Positions 63,861 through 64,000 of a DNA stretch of 64,000 nucleotides are shown piece after piece. Where the stretch lies: positions 8,494,001 to 8,558,000 of the forward strand of contig JAWQUS010000022.1 of assembly GCA_036365455.1 (NCBI GenBank). Direction: 5' to 3'. The stretch is from Macrosoma leucophasiata. Lineage: Eukaryota > Arthropoda > Insecta > Lepidoptera > Hedylidae. The position numbers and the translations under genes were made by a program. Positions within the stretch are counted from its first letter, which is position 1. Every line of letters begins with the position of its first letter. Under the pieces are notes generated by a model, which saw only the letters and a list, made by a program, of their open reading frames with translations, was not told the DNA's origin and did not search any database.

Positions 63861-64000
63861 AAAATAAAGGAGATGTTGCGAGCTCGGCTCTGGTCCTGGT
63901 ACATGTCTTCAAAAAATGGGTAAATTAAAGAAGAATCCGAAAAAAATACAATTTATTTATTCAAGAACATATTTAGAGTTACAACCACATTTAATTCAAA
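63861..64000 (+). mobile_element. Family V element, cut by the window edge
   Basis: Begins GGAGATGTTGCGAGCTCGG, showing the intact left TIR. Confidence 0.75.

Overview
This 64-kb window is insect nuclear DNA, almost certainly from a lepidopteran. The grounds are typical lepidopteran repeats: Helitron-like elements starting TCTATAC and ending CTAG, RTE LINEs ending in (ATG)n, a LINE tail containing GGCATTAAGTCCGCC, and fold-back repeats built on GGGTTCCGTAG. There is also one exon of an insect fatty acyl-CoA reductase. No bacterial-style operons, rRNA, CRISPR or convincing functional tRNA genes are visible. The only host coding sequence I can support is the reductase exon on the minus strand (28380-28563), with a good acceptor and donor. 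A minus-strand TATA/5'UTR-like block with a GTGAGT donor (about 57425-57660) could be its upstream non-coding exon, but that is inference.

Everything else is mainly a dense, nested transposon landscape. I named families by letter. A: a roughly 290-bp poly(A)-tailed SINE-like element, close to 40 copies or fragments, with a diverged subfamily A2. B: a MITE of about 290 bp with CATAGAGCAACAC ends and 8-bp target duplications. C: a tRNA-headed SINE. D: a P-like element with 7-bp duplications. E, F, Y: Helitron-like families. G: a repeat carrying a tRNA-Tyr-like module. H, Z: unclassified. I: a tRNA-headed SINE. J: a 5S-rRNA-derived SINE with an RTE-like 3' end. K, L: related poly(A) retroposons. 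O: 3' ends of a LINE with a (CATA)n tail. P in Q: a GC-rich LINE end inside a TIR element. R: GGGTTCCGTAG fold-backs. U: LINE tails. V, W: TIR/fold-back elements. X: a GC-rich repeat.

Layout: 1-8.5 kb is A, B, C, R and LINE fragments. 8.5-16.3 kb holds LINE ends O and U, Helitrons E and F, and a K retroposon broken by both a Helitron and an inverted RTE. 17-24.5 kb holds V, O, K and G copies. 24.7-26 kb is a dead mariner. 26.7-27.6 kb is a GC-rich LINE end inside a MITE. 27.8-28.6 kb is the CpG-rich block and reductase exon. 30.1-33.6 kb is a nearly full-length RTE LINE inside a B MITE. 35-50 kb is a mosaic of hAT, D, E, G, J, K and W. 50.5-51 kb is a deleted mariner. 51.9-54.9 kb is a non-autonomous LTR retrotransposon with same-length, apparently identical LTRs. 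55-64 kb holds Helitrons, D/B/A nests, and a repeat at 62.7-63.3 kb that is the inverted partner of the first 0.7 kb of the window.

The genes do not form a pathway. The useful biology is the record of insertions: many elements sit inside other elements with readable target duplications, so insertion order, target-site length and uninterrupted reference sites can be read within this one window. All family names, identities and clade assignments come from reading by eye and from known motifs; no database search was possible.
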